A DNA stretch of 23,695 nt, taken from assembly GCA_946482635.1 (NCBI GenBank), contig CAMLSG010000066.1, forward strand, positions 1-23,695, written 5' to 3'. Positions within the stretch are counted from its first letter, which is position 1. Each line of letters starts with the position of its first letter. The translations under genes and the position numbers were made by a program. This DNA comes from an uncultured Duganella sp. GTDB taxonomy: Bacteria; Pseudomonadota; Gammaproteobacteria; Burkholderiales; Burkholderiaceae. Positions 1 to 7,805 of the stretch are shown here, piece by piece. The notes beneath the pieces were generated by a model, which did not search any database, had not been told where the DNA came from, and saw only the letters and a list, made by a program, of their open reading frames with translations.

Positions 1-38
1 TTAAGAAGTTTTTAAGGTTTGCTGAGGGAGTTTTTAAG
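1..38. repeat. Helically phased TTAAG repeats upstream of the hemerythrin gene
   Basis: TTAAG occurs at 1-5, 12-16 and 34-38, offsets of 11 and 22 bases (one and two DNA turns). The last two are part of a longer direct repeat, AGTTTTTAAG, at 7-16 and 29-38. The stretch is AT-rich and lies 59 bases before the start of the hemerythrin gene, so it could be a regulator or architectural-protein binding site. No convincing sigma-70 promoter is visible between the repeats and the gene. The window begins inside the array, so more copies may lie to the left. Confidence 0.3.
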
Positions 39-83
39 AACGCGATGATGTCTTAATGACTACCATTCTCCTCGTACCAACCT

Positions 84-87
84 GAGG
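84..87 (+). promoter_or_regulatory. Shine-Dalgarno site deciding the hemerythrin start
   Basis: GAGG at 84-87 lies 9 bases before the ATG at 97, an ideal spacing. It directly abuts the alternative ATG at 88. The start at 97 is therefore preferred over the start three codons upstream. Confidence 0.6.
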
Positions 88-96
88 ATGAATGAC

Positions 97-783
97 ATGA
101 GCAAACCACGAATCAATATGTACGCCGGCATCCACAAGGCGCTGCGCCACTTCATGGCCGATACCGAAAGCCGCCTGTCGCGCACCGATGCCGCCGATAA
201 CGAAGACCTGCAAGGCGCCCTGGCGCAAGTGCGCGAACTGCTGGCCATGATGCGCAGGCACCTGCAGCACGAACGTGACTTCGTGCACCCCGCTATGAAT
301 GCGCGCCGCCCCGGTTCCGCGCAGGTGGCGGAGGGCGACCACGACCACCACGACTGGGCCATCGACAAGCTGCTGGCATTGTGCGATCACTGTGCCACCG
401 CTGTCGGCAGCGCGCGCTTCCAGCATCTGGATCACCTTCACCTCCAACTGTCGGTCTTCATCGGCGAAAACCTGGTGCACATGAACCTGGAAGAAACCGA
501 GCACAATGCCGTGCTGTGGGCCTGCTACTCCGACGAGGAGCTGCACCAGATCCACGAGCGCATCGTCGCCGCCATTCCGCCGCAGGAAATGCAGGCCACC
601 ATGCGCTGGATGATTCCTGCCGTGAGCCCGGCCGAACGCGCCGGCATGTTGCTGGGCATGCGCGCCGGCATGCCGGCGCCAGTGTTCGAAGGCGTACTGG
701 CCTTGACGCGCAGCTTGATCAGCGCACGCGATATGCAAAAGCTGGAGGCGGCACTGGAAGCCCCGCAGCCCATCGCCGCATGA
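97..783 (+). CDS. Hemerythrin HHE cation-binding domain protein
   Basis: A soluble 228-residue protein with the histidine and acid pattern of a hemerythrin four-helix bundle. The pattern is seen as His13/His18 in helix 1, His55, His58/Glu59 and His64 in helix 2, a His/Asp cluster at 81-86, and His127, Glu131 and His135 late in the bundle. Members of this family bind a di-iron centre and serve in oxygen, nitric oxide or iron sensing, storage or stress repair. The C-terminal 90 residues (about 139-228) extend past the metal-binding core and are rich in Met and Ala. There is no signal peptide or membrane segment, so it is cytoplasmic. It converges on the PNPOx-GAF gene with only 12 bases between stop codons, and no clear terminator is visible. 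The partner or substrate cannot be told from sequence. Confidence 0.85.
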   Translation: MSKPRINMYAGIHKALRHFMADTESRLSRTDAADNEDLQGALAQVRELLAMMRRHLQHERDFVHPAMNARRPGSAQVAEGDHDHHDWAIDKLLALCDHCATAVGSARFQHLDHLHLQLSVFIGENLVHMNLEETEHNAVLWACYSDEELHQIHERIVAAIPPQEMQATMRWMIPAVSPAERAGMLLGMRAGMPAPVFEGVLALTRSLISARDMQKLEAALEAPQPIAA

Positions 784-795
784 GGCATGGCCCGG

Positions 796-2130
796 TCAGG
801 CTTCGCTCAACTGCAAGGGGCGCTGGACGCACAGGCGGAAATGCCCGCGCCCCGTTTTTTCGATCCGCACCGGCGCCTCGCGCTCGCACAGGCGCCGCGC
901 CAGCAGCACCAGGCGCGCCTCCAGGTTGTCGCTGACGTCCGGCAGCCGCACGCGCTGGTCCAGCCGCAGTTCGCGATTGCTGAAGGCAGTCTTGCCATGT
1001 GCGACAAAATCCTGCAGCAGTGACCACAGCACCGCTCCAGCCACGCCCTTGATCATGTAGTCGTTGCCGAAGAAAACAGAATCGTTGTCGGCGAAGTGGC
1101 GTACCGCCAACGGCGCGCCTTGCACATCGGGCACCGCCTCCACTTCGGGCTCCGGCTCGGGCACCGGCACGTTCTGCATGATGTGCATCGCCATCGCCAG
1201 TTGGCCGCACAAGGTCACCAGCGCATCCTCATCGTCGTAGGTGAAGCGCAGGTCCAGCGGGCTTTCCACGTACAACACGCCGATCAGCCGCTCGCAGCCC
1301 TGGATCGGCACTGCCAGCTGGCTACGCGATTCGGCCAGCCCGGGAAAGGGAATCTCGGTCTGCAGGGCATGTCCCAGCCCGGTGTCCTGCGCCTGCTGCC
1401 GGATCGCGCGGCTGTAGCTGTATTCGGCCGTCATGTGGCTGATGCGGATTGCCGTGCCTTCGCGCGCTGCGACGCCAATCACGCCCTGACCCAGCGCAAT
1501 TTCCGACCCCACGCCCGATTGCTGGTAGCCGTGGCTGGCCACCGTGTAAAGGCAAGCCGCCTGCGGATCGTGCAGCAGCAGCATGGCATGGCTGATGCCC
1601 ATCTTCTCGTTCAGGCAAGCCATGGTTTCGTCAAACAGTTGCGCCAGGTCGCGGCAAGCCAGCAGGCGCTCGGAACACAGGCGCAGCGCGGCCAGCGTAT
1701 TGCGCGGCGGCGGTGGCGGCGGCGCCACGTCGCGGTCCACGCAGATGATCTCCGTCACCCGGAACACATCGGAGCCAAGCAGCCTGAAAACGCCCGTCAT
1801 GCCGACATGCGAAGCCAGGCCGGCCAGCTTGGCCTTCATGCTTTCGAACAGCTGGCCGGAAGTTTCGGTGCGCAGGTATTGCAGCGCCAGCGAATACTGG
1901 GCGCCTGTGTAAGGATTGACCACCGTCAGGCGCGCATTCGGGTTGGCCAGGATATTGGCGCGCGTCTTGTTGAAGAACTGGTAGGACAGTGCCACGTGGT
2001 CACGGTCCATGTACTGCACTTGCGACAGGTAGGAGGCGTTGGGCATGCCGGCCAGGTCGGCCGTGCCAAGCACCGCCGGGATCACGCCTTCGAAACACTC
2101 GCGGATGGTGTCGAGCATGATCGCGCTCAT
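796..2130 (-). CDS. PNPOx-fold, GAF and winged-helix-like multidomain sensor protein
   Basis: A 444-residue cytoplasmic protein in three parts. Residues 1-130 resemble the pyridoxamine 5'-phosphate oxidase/flavin-binding split barrel. A run of six prolines (137-142) leads to a GAF domain at about 145-320. A second linker rich in Pro-Glu (322-337) leads to a C-terminal domain (345-440) that looks like a winged helix with several basic residues. The family identity of that last domain is not certain. The layout suggests a ligand or flavin/redox sensor with a possible DNA-binding output. The ATG at 2130 overlaps the stop of the upstream PNPOx gene by 4 bases (ATGA), so the two are probably translationally coupled. 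The frame stays open far upstream, but that extension only reads the neighbouring gene out of frame. The proline run should need EF-P for efficient translation. Confidence 0.75.
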   Translation of the reverse strand: MSAIMLDTIRECFEGVIPAVLGTADLAGMPNASYLSQVQYMDRDHVALSYQFFNKTRANILANPNARLTVVNPYTGAQYSLALQYLRTETSGQLFESMKAKLAGLASHVGMTGVFRLLGSDVFRVTEIICVDRDVAPPPPPPRNTLAALRLCSERLLACRDLAQLFDETMACLNEKMGISHAMLLLHDPQAACLYTVASHGYQQSGVGSEIALGQGVIGVAAREGTAIRISHMTAEYSYSRAIRQQAQDTGLGHALQTEIPFPGLAESRSQLAVPIQGCERLIGVLYVESPLDLRFTYDDEDALVTLCGQLAMAMHIMQNVPVPEPEPEVEAVPDVQGAPLAVRHFADNDSVFFGNDYMIKGVAGAVLWSLLQDFVAHGKTAFSNRELRLDQRVRLPDVSDNLEARLVLLARRLCEREAPVRIEKTGRGHFRLCVQRPLQLSEA

Positions 2131-2615
2131 TCGCCGGCCTCCAGCTTCTTGCCGGCGTTGGGGCCGGGTGTCTGGCTGTAGGCCTCGCTGGGACAAAAGC
2201 TCAGCGCCACCAGTTCTTCCGGCGGGCAGGACAGCAGGGTGCGCACCATTTTCTCGTGGAAGCCGATCGCGCCCACCTCCGCCACGAACGCATCGCGGTA
2301 AGCCTCGACCAGATGCACATCGTCCGCCTGCAGCGCCGTCACCCGCGCATCGCGGCTCTTCAGCTGCATGGTGCGGTGGGTGGAGGGCTGGGTAAAGGCT
2401 ACGGCAATGGCGCCGCTGGCAAAAATATCGCGCTGCACCGCTTGCGACTTGGCTTCCGGCACAAAAACCGTGACGCGGCCGCCGTCGTCGCTGACGCGGC
2501 AGCCGATGGCGCGCACGAGCTGGGGCATGCCGTTGCGATCGCAACTGGCCACGCTGATCGAGACGCCCCCGCGCATGAACGCAATCTGTCCGGGATCGAG
2601 GTTTGCTGCACTCAT
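2127..2615 (-). CDS. Pyridoxamine 5'-phosphate oxidase family protein
   Basis: A 162-residue single-domain protein of the PNPOx-like split-barrel fold. It opens with a short helix followed by the family-like stretch FMRGGVSISVASCDRNG, then a region with a conserved-looking arginine (RAIGCRVSD). It probably binds FMN, F420, haem or a related cofactor. The substrate is unknown, and it is too divergent to be called PdxH. It is the first gene of a two-gene unit with the PNPOx-GAF protein, which begins inside its stop codon. No Shine-Dalgarno sequence precedes the ATG at 2615. A possible -10 hexamer sits just 6 bases upstream, so the mRNA may be leaderless. A start at the internal Met14 is the alternative. 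Confidence 0.75.
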   Translation of the reverse strand: MSAANLDPGQIAFMRGGVSISVASCDRNGMPQLVRAIGCRVSDDGGRVTVFVPEAKSQAVQRDIFASGAIAVAFTQPSTHRTMQLKSRDARVTALQADDVHLVEAYRDAFVAEVGAIGFHEKMVRTLLSCPPEELVALSFCPSEAYSQTPGPNAGKKLEAGE

Positions 2616-2621
2616 GACAAC

Positions 2622-2652
2622 ATTCTAGCGCAAGCGGCTGAGGCCTCGGCAA
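2622..2652 (-). promoter_or_regulatory. Candidate promoter giving a leaderless PNPOx mRNA
   Basis: Read on the minus strand, TTGCCG (2652-2647), a 19-base spacer and TAGAAT (2627-2622). Transcription would start at or next to the ATG at 2615. The -10 matches consensus at five of six positions, but the spacer is long. Confidence 0.3.
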
Positions 2653-2670
2653 AGAGCGCAGGGCGCCCGC

Positions 2671-2700
2671 TTGACGCGCCAAGACAGCATAGCCAATAAT
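2671..2700 (+). promoter_or_regulatory. Candidate sigma-70 promoter for the GT-C gene at 2755
   Basis: TTGACG (2671-2676), an 18-base spacer and AATAAT (2695-2700). Both hexamers match consensus at five of six positions. The predicted start near 2707 would leave a leader of about 48 bases. The region lies between divergent genes, so it may also hold operators. None was recognised. Confidence 0.45.
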
Positions 2701-2754
2701 TCAATTTGATAACTTTACAAGCGCCGTCATCCCCTCCAGCGACGCTCCCCTCCC

Positions 2755-4566
2755 ATGATCGATAAAATTGTCTATGCTGCAAGCCATTACTTTGCCTTGC
2801 TGATTTTCCTATGTGCCTGCTGGGGGACCGGCCGGGCCCTGTTACGGCGCCTGGAGTCGAACGCTGCCCCTACTAATCCTGAAGAAGCGCCACTCTGGCA
2901 TGGCATCGCCGCAGCCTTGGGCATCGGGGTCTATATTTGCGTGATCCAGTGGCTGGCAATTGCCGGGCAGTTGCGCTCCTTACCCCTGTTGGTTGCGCTA
3001 GCACTGGGCCTCGGCCTGGGCCTGCTCGAATGGCGCGCACTGCCGGTGCGCAGCGGGCCGGGTTTGGCCCAACGCTGGCAGCTGGCGAATTGGACCGACC
3101 GCGGCGCGCTGTTGCTGCTCGCGCTGGTGGTGCTGCCGACACTCATTGCCCCGCTGTGCCCGCCACTGGCATGGGACGAAGTAGCGGGCCACCTGCCGCA
3201 CGCCAAACAATGGGCATTGAACGGCAAGCTGACGGTCAACGAATGGCTGCGATTCCCATGGATTCCTTTCAATGCCAACCTGCTCTTCAGCGCAGCAATG
3301 ATTTTGCAAGATGATGTGCAGCCGCATTTGCTCAGCGCACTGGCCGGCTGGCTCACAGCCTTCCTGGTTTATCAGGCAGGCAAACGCTACGCCGGAAAAG
3401 GCGTGGCCATCATCGCAGCCATTATTTTCCTGTCCTTGATCCGGCAGGAATTCGACAATGCGATGGTCGACCTCAGCACTACGCTGTTCATGTTTGCCGG
3501 CTGCCTGGTATTCCAGCTTTGGCAAGAACAGCCTCAGCGGCGTGCATTGCTGGCCGTAGCCGCCTTCCTGTTGGGTGTAGCTGTCGGCATCAAATACCAG
3601 GCGCTGCAGGTGCTGCCGGTCATGGCGATCGCCTTGCTGATCAAAACGCGCTCGCCTCGCAACTGGCTCCTTGCTACGGTTGGCCTGCTGCTGCCTTGCG
3701 CATATTGGTATGGTCGGAACTATGTGCTGACAGGCGACCCGTTTAATCCTATGGGAGGCAAGCTGTTCGGTTTCAGCGACTGGAACCTGGGCGATTACCA
3801 AATCCAGATCGAGGACGTCAAACGCAACTTTGGCTGGCCAAGCTGGGTTGTCTGGCCGGCGCTGCTGACTCCGCTGATCGCCAAGGTGCGTCGATTGCCG
3901 GGTGCACCGGCCGCAATGATCCTGGCGGCTGTCGCAATCGCTGTCTGGTTGGTGACTTCGCATTACCCACGCTACCTGATGCCGTTTTACCCTGTCCTGG
4001 CGCTGCTGGCCGCCGCCGCCTGGCACTGGCTGTTCACGACGGCATGCGCGTGGTTTGCCCGCGGACGCGAGTCCAATGTGCAAAGCAAAGCAGCAGCGGC
4101 CTGTGTCGTCCTGGCGCTGCTGGCCGTGCTTCCGGTTGCCCTCAAAAATACCTTCAAGGACGCGCAACTGATCGCACCGACTGCCGCAGCACGCGAAGCA
4201 TTATTGCAACGAGAGATCACCGGGTATCCGGTGCTGGCCTACCTGCGCGAGCATCCGATGGGCCGTACCTACCAGTTCGGCATGGAAGATGCGCTCTACT
4301 ATGCGCCATTGCGGACTGGCGGCGACCATTTTGGTCCGGGGCGGTACCGGGATTTTGCCAACCTTGCCCCGGCTGACCTGGCAATTGCCCTGCGCGGTGC
4401 CGGTTACACCAGCCTGCTGATCCATACCGCGCGCTGGCCAGGGATCAATACCCGGCCAGCGTTCGCGCAATTCTTCACGCTGGTCCGCCAGGAGGGCGCA
4501 GTTTCGCTCTACCAGATTGCCAACCCGGCATCGAAGGATCAGGCGGGACCGGCCCTTGCCAATTAG
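2755..4566 (+). CDS. GT-C fold membrane glycosyltransferase (ArnT/PMT-like)
   Basis: A 603-residue inner-membrane protein with roughly ten or more hydrophobic helices (for example 12-29, 50-70, 76-92, 116-134, 212-226 and 264-300). A hydrophilic C-terminal region lies in the last 120 residues. The stretch LAWDEVAGHLPHAKQW, with Asp141-Glu142 in the first large periplasmic loop, is the expected catalytic acidic pair of GT-C enzymes that use polyprenyl-phosphate sugars. It probably moves a sugar from undecaprenyl phosphate onto a surface glycan, lipid A or protein. Donor and acceptor cannot be told. The ATG has a poor ribosome-binding site (only pyrimidine-rich sequence upstream), yet no better start is apparent. 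Its last codons overlap the promoter of tRNA-Phe. It lies 224 bases before the GtrB-like operon but is separated from it by a terminator. Confidence 0.75.
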   Translation: MIDKIVYAASHYFALLIFLCACWGTGRALLRRLESNAAPTNPEEAPLWHGIAAALGIGVYICVIQWLAIAGQLRSLPLLVALALGLGLGLLEWRALPVRSGPGLAQRWQLANWTDRGALLLLALVVLPTLIAPLCPPLAWDEVAGHLPHAKQWALNGKLTVNEWLRFPWIPFNANLLFSAAMILQDDVQPHLLSALAGWLTAFLVYQAGKRYAGKGVAIIAAIIFLSLIRQEFDNAMVDLSTTLFMFAGCLVFQLWQEQPQRRALLAVAAFLLGVAVGIKYQALQVLPVMAIALLIKTRSPRNWLLATVGLLLPCAYWYGRNYVLTGDPFNPMGGKLFGFSDWNLGDYQIQIEDVKRNFGWPSWVVWPALLTPLIAKVRRLPGAPAAMILAAVAIAVWLVTSHYPRYLMPFYPVLALLAAAAWHWLFTTACAWFARGRESNVQSKAAAACVVLALLAVLPVALKNTFKDAQLIAPTAAAREALLQREITGYPVLAYLREHPMGRTYQFGMEDALYYAPLRTGGDHFGPGRYRDFANLAPADLAIALRGAGYTSLLIHTARWPGINTRPAFAQFFTLVRQEGAVSLYQIANPASKDQAGPALAN

Positions 4567-4585
4567 AAAAAGTCCCTGCTATAAT
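4556..4585 (+). promoter_or_regulatory. Promoter of tRNA-Phe
   Basis: TTGCCA (4556-4561), an 18-base spacer and a perfect TATAAT (4580-4585), followed by a GC-rich discriminator (TGCGCGCC). GC-rich discriminators are typical of stringently controlled stable-RNA promoters. The -35 box lies inside the last codons of the GT-C gene. Confidence 0.7.
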
Positions 4586-4595
4586 TGCGCGCCTT

Positions 4596-4671
<76 letters not shown>

Positions 4672-4684
4672 AGAATAAACAGTG

Positions 4685-4716
4685 AAAACGCCACTTTCGG
4701 GTGGCGTTTTTGTTTT
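4685..4716 (+). terminator. Rho-independent terminator after tRNA-Phe
   Basis: A perfect 10-base-pair stem, 4685-4694 with 4701-4710 (AAAACGCCAC against GTGGCGTTTT), with loop TTTCGG and the T-rich tail TTTTTGTTTT. It should also stop read-through from the upstream GT-C gene. Confidence 0.92.
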
Positions 4717-4727
4717 CCGTGTGCAAG

Positions 4728-4756
4728 TTTACACCCCTATCCGCCTGGACTATAAT
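4728..4756 (+). promoter_or_regulatory. Sigma-70 promoter of the GtrB-like operon
   Basis: TTTACA (4728-4733), exactly 17 bases, then TATAAT (4751-4756). This is a near-consensus promoter, expected to be strong and constitutive. The predicted start near 4763 leaves a short leader, with AAGG at 4780-4783 seven bases before the ATG at 4791. Confidence 0.8.
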
Positions 4757-4790
4757 GGCTCGTTTAGCAGAATGCATATAAGGCAACCTT

Positions 4791-5747
4791 ATGGGGAAAC
4801 ACCCGGAAATTGCAGTCGTTATACCGACTTACAAGGCGCGCAATCACATTTTGGGTGTGATCGACGCAATCGGCCCCGAGGTAACGCGCATTTATGTCGT
4901 CGATGACTGCTGCCCTGACAAATCTGGCGAGCATGTCGAGGTCAATTGCAGGGATCCGCGCGTAAAAGTTGTCAAACACGCCGAAAACCAGGGTGTCGGT
5001 GGCGCCGTCATGACGGGTTACAAAGCCGCGATCGAAGATGGCATGCGCATCATGGTCAAAATCGACAGCGATGGCCAGATGGATCCTTCCCTCATCCCGG
5101 CGTTTGTCGCGCCGATTCTCAATGGCGAGGCCGACTATACCAAGGGCAATCGTTTCTTCGATCTCGAAGACGTGCGCTCGATGCCGAAAATGCGTTTATT
5201 CGGCAATGCTGTGCTGTCGCTGATGTGCAAGTTATCTTCCGGTTACTGGAATCTTTTCGATCCAACCAATGGCTACACCGCCATCCACGCCGATGTGGCG
5301 CGCCACCTGCCCTTCCACAAAATCAGCCAGCGCTATTTCTTTGAGACCGACATGCTCTTCAGGCTGAATACCTTGCGTGCAGTGGCTGTCGACGTGCCAA
5401 TGGAAGCCAAGTACGGCGACGAAGTCAGCAATTTGAAGATTTCCAAGATCATCGGCGAATTCCTGGTCAAGCACGCACGCAATCTCTCCAAGCGGATTTT
5501 TTATAACTACTACCTGCGCGACATGTCGCTGGCGTCGCTCGAACTGCCAGTGGGGCTCGGGTTGCTGGGCATCGGCTTTGTGAACGGCGTCTATCATTGG
5601 GTGAAGTCGGCCCAGACCGGTATCGCCACGCCGGCCGGTACCGTCATGCTGGCGGCACTGCCAGCCCTGATGGGCTTGCAGCTGACCCTGGCATTCATCT
5701 CATACGATATTGCTTCCGTACCGCGGCGGCGCATACACCGTGACTAA
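4791..5747 (+). CDS. GT2 polyprenyl-phosphate glycosyltransferase (GtrB/DPM1-like)
   Basis: A 318-residue enzyme with an N-terminal GT-A domain: VVIPTYKA near residue 9, VVDDC at 36-40 and the DSDGQMDP metal-binding DxD at 92-94, followed by FETDML. Two C-terminal hydrophobic helices (about 252-271 and 281-307) end in a basic tail. This layout fits GtrB or dolichyl-phosphate mannose synthase-like enzymes, which load a sugar onto undecaprenyl phosphate at the cytoplasmic face of the membrane. The sugar is unknown. It is the first gene of a four-gene plus-strand operon. Its stop overlaps the probable GTG start of the GtrA-like gene. Confidence 0.85.
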   Translation: MGKHPEIAVVIPTYKARNHILGVIDAIGPEVTRIYVVDDCCPDKSGEHVEVNCRDPRVKVVKHAENQGVGGAVMTGYKAAIEDGMRIMVKIDSDGQMDPSLIPAFVAPILNGEADYTKGNRFFDLEDVRSMPKMRLFGNAVLSLMCKLSSGYWNLFDPTNGYTAIHADVARHLPFHKISQRYFFETDMLFRLNTLRAVAVDVPMEAKYGDEVSNLKISKIIGEFLVKHARNLSKRIFYNYYLRDMSLASLELPVGLGLLGIGFVNGVYHWVKSAQTGIATPAGTVMLAALPALMGLQLTLAFISYDIASVPRRRIHRD

Positions 5748-6132
5748 TCCGGGTACGGCAGGCGGTGTGAAAGGCATGAACCAGTTCGTCGTATTCATCC
5801 TGGTTGGGGTGACCTGCGCCATCATTGACGTCGGCCTGATGAAACTGCTCGGCAGCATTGGCATCTATTACATCTATGCGGCAACGATCGGTTTCGTGGC
5901 AGGCCTGGCCGCCAACTTTGCTTTGCACACCTGCCTGACATTCAAAGCCAGCTACTCGCATGCAAAGCTGGCGCGTTTCATGGGCGTTGTACTAGTCAAC
6001 TACCTCATTACAATGCTTTGCGTGTCGGGCTTCCATCATTGGTTCGACATGCCGGTACTGGGGAAGGTGATATCCTTGCCGCTTGTAGCAGTGAACGGCT
6101 TTTTATTAAGTAAACACTGGGTATATAAGTAA
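5740..6132 (+). CDS. GtrA-family membrane protein (putative polyprenyl-phosphate-sugar flippase)
   Basis: A small protein (about 130 residues from this start) with four hydrophobic helices and the typical GtrA ending around a Lys-His-Trp-Val motif near the C terminus. GtrA proteins are thought to flip or help flip polyprenyl-phosphate sugars, and they commonly pair with a GtrB-type GT2, as here. The start is uncertain. A GTG at 5740 overlaps the GT2 stop by 8 bases. A TTG at 5710 and an ATG at 5776 (where AAGG is only one base away) are alternatives. The conserved domain begins after the 5776 codon, so function does not depend on the choice. Its TAA overlaps the ATG of the next gene by one base. 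Confidence 0.8.
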   Translation: MTNPGTAGGVKGMNQFVVFILVGVTCAIIDVGLMKLLGSIGIYYIYAATIGFVAGLAANFALHTCLTFKASYSHAKLARFMGVVLVNYLITMLCVSGFHHWFDMPVLGKVISLPLVAVNGFLLSKHWVYK

Positions 6133-6977
6133 TGGAATTCACTCCTGTTCGATGCGATGAGGCGGCATATGCCGACTACGTCCGCCTGTTTGCCGATTGT
6201 TTTCCTGGCGTAGACAAGTTCAACCGGGAATACATTGACTGGCTATACCGCTGCAATCCCGACGGGAAGGTGGTAGGGTTCGACGCGCGCGACGGCGAGC
6301 GCCTGGCGGCCCACTATGTATGCATCCCGGCACGCGCCAAGGTTGGCGATCAAGAAGTGCCGGTCCTGCTGTCGCTGAATACGGCGACCCATCCCGACTA
6401 TCAGGGCAAGGGCCTGTTCACCAAACTGGCCGAGCTGACCTATGCCGCAGGTGCAGAGCAAGGCTATGACTCCGTGTATGGCGTGGCAAACGCCAACAGC
6501 ACGCCAGGCTTCACGCGCAAACTGGGCTTCCAGCTGGTCGGGCCTTTGCAAGCCAGCGTCGGCATTGGCCCGCTGGGCATCGATTTCTCGCGCGCGGCAC
6601 CGTCGCTGCAATTCCGGCGCATCTGGAGCGAACAAGCGCTGGCCTGGCGCTGCGCCAATCCCGCGAATCCCATCGGCATCCGCGCGAACCAGGGCCACAC
6701 GACACTTTTGGCGCCGGTGCCCGGCAGCCCGGTCATGGCCGCCGCGCTGGTCGACACCGCCGCCCCCAACGCGAAGACGGCAAACACGCTGTCGCCGCTG
6801 CGCCTGTTCCTGGGCCAGGTCCCGCCTGCCTGGCAGCGCCGGTCGCTGTACATGGATATTCCCAAGCGCTTGCGCCCGTCCCCGCTGAACCTGATCTATC
6901 GCTCGTTGACAGGACGCGTCAAGTCAATTGACCCGGACACCGTATTCCTCGGATTCATCGATTTCGATGCATACTGA
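6132..6977 (+). CDS. GNAT-family N-acyltransferase
   Basis: A 281-residue soluble protein. The N-terminal half (about 1-140) carries GNAT motif A, ATHPDYQGKGLFTKL (acetyl-CoA binding, Q91-G-K-G94), then a region ending in GFTRKLGFQLVGP typical of the GNAT motif-B helix and strand. The C-terminal half is unrecognised and may form a second GNAT-like or substrate-binding lobe. It probably transfers an acetyl or other acyl group from CoA to an amine. Being between GtrA and a PIG-L deacetylase suggests an amino-sugar substrate. The ATG overlaps the GtrA-like stop by one base, and its own stop overlaps the deacetylase start by 11 bases. Confidence 0.8.
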   Translation: MEFTPVRCDEAAYADYVRLFADCFPGVDKFNREYIDWLYRCNPDGKVVGFDARDGERLAAHYVCIPARAKVGDQEVPVLLSLNTATHPDYQGKGLFTKLAELTYAAGAEQGYDSVYGVANANSTPGFTRKLGFQLVGPLQASVGIGPLGIDFSRAAPSLQFRRIWSEQALAWRCANPANPIGIRANQGHTTLLAPVPGSPVMAAALVDTAAPNAKTANTLSPLRLFLGQVPPAWQRRSLYMDIPKRLRPSPLNLIYRSLTGRVKSIDPDTVFLGFIDFDAY

Positions 6978-7755
6978 TCGCGGCGCGCCGATTGCTCTTT
7001 TCCTGTTTCCGCACCAGGACGATGAGTTTGGCGTGTTTTACCAGATCGAGCAGGAACGGCGGGCCGGCCGGCGCGTCGTTTGCATTTATGTGACCGATGG
7101 CTCGACCACGGCCGATCCGCAATCCCGCAACGCCGAATCGCTTGCCGTGCTGCAGAAGCTGGGCGTTGCAGCAGACAGTATTGTATTTATCGGCCAGCAG
7201 TTAGGCATCGCCGATGGCCGCTTGCACTGCCGGGTCGAAGCACTGTCGGAATGGCTCAATGACTTCATCGCCGCCCATCCGGAAATCGTCTCCTGCTATG
7301 TGCCGGCTTGGGAAGGCGGCCATCCTGACCATGATCTGTTGCACGCGATCACATTGCTCTTGCCGGCCATGCATGGCCGCAGCGAAATGATCAGGCAGTT
7401 TTCGCTCTACCAAGGCCAGGGTTACACAGGTGCCCTGTTCCGCGTGCTGGCGCCGCTGCCAGGCAATGGGCCGGTCGAACGCCAGCCGGTTCGATGGCGG
7501 GACCGCCTGCGCTATCTCCGTCTTTGCCTGGCCTATCCGTCGCAATGGCGCAGTTGGGTGGGACTTTTCCCTTTTGTCTGCCTGTACTATCTGCGCGATG
7601 GCGCCCAGAAGCTGCAAGGTGTCGATGGCCAGCGCCTGGCAGTACAGCCCCACACAGGCCCCCTCTACTACGAGCGGCGATCCTTCCTTGACTGGCCGAC
7701 GCTGCGCGCTGCAGTCGAACGGCTCCAGGCGCGCCCTGGTTCACCAGAGGTTTGA
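6967..7755 (+). CDS. PIG-L family N-acetylglucosaminyl deacetylase
   Basis: A 262-residue cytoplasmic protein with the two PIG-L signatures: PHQDDE at 15-20 (usually PHPDDE; His16 and the Asp pair are kept) and GGHPDHD at 117-123 with the zinc-binding His119 and base-type residues. The family removes the N-acetyl group from GlcNAc-like sugars attached to lipid or thiol carriers. The segment at about 185-215 contains a short hydrophobic stretch that could touch the membrane. ATG 6967 is chosen because it overlaps the GNAT stop by 11 bases, while an earlier TTG at 6928 would only add unconserved residues. It ends the operon, and a hairpin with a U-rich tail lies 125 bases downstream. Confidence 0.85.
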   Translation: MHTDRGAPIALFLFPHQDDEFGVFYQIEQERRAGRRVVCIYVTDGSTTADPQSRNAESLAVLQKLGVAADSIVFIGQQLGIADGRLHCRVEALSEWLNDFIAAHPEIVSCYVPAWEGGHPDHDLLHAITLLLPAMHGRSEMIRQFSLYQGQGYTGALFRVLAPLPGNGPVERQPVRWRDRLRYLRLCLAYPSQWRSWVGLFPFVCLYYLRDGAQKLQGVDGQRLAVQPHTGPLYYERRSFLDWPTLRAAVERLQARPGSPEV

Positions 7756-7769
7756 ATTTCCTGCAAAAG

Positions 7770-7799
7770 GTGACACGCGCGCCACGCTCGGTCTAAAAT
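7770..7799 (+). promoter_or_regulatory. Candidate promoter in the 7756-8054 gap
   Basis: GTGACA (7770-7775), an 18-base spacer and TAAAAT (7794-7799), each matching consensus at five of six positions. Transcription would start near 7806. It could drive a small RNA ending at the hairpin at 7880-7910, or a leader for the GT-C gene at 8055. Confidence 0.4.
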
Positions 7800-7805
7800 G
7801 GCAAG

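Noticed and set aside
1096..2181. Plus-strand frame of 361 codons opposite the PNPOx-GAF gene
   Set aside because: Low-complexity His/Arg/Gln sequence without motifs. The minus strand carries the recognisable domains.
2131..2682. N-terminal extension of the PNPOx-GAF protein to 2682
   Set aside because: The added residues are an out-of-frame reading of the neighbouring PNPOx gene. The ATGA overlap at 2130 is the natural start.
2998..4167. Minus-strand frame of 389 codons opposite the GT-C gene
   Set aside because: Shadow frame with scattered Gln/Arg/Cys and no family similarity. The plus strand encodes hydrophobic helices with the catalytic Asp-Glu pair.
6928..6966. TTG start for the PIG-L gene
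   Set aside because: It adds 13 unconserved residues inside the GNAT gene. ATG 6967 fits the family start and the short overlap.
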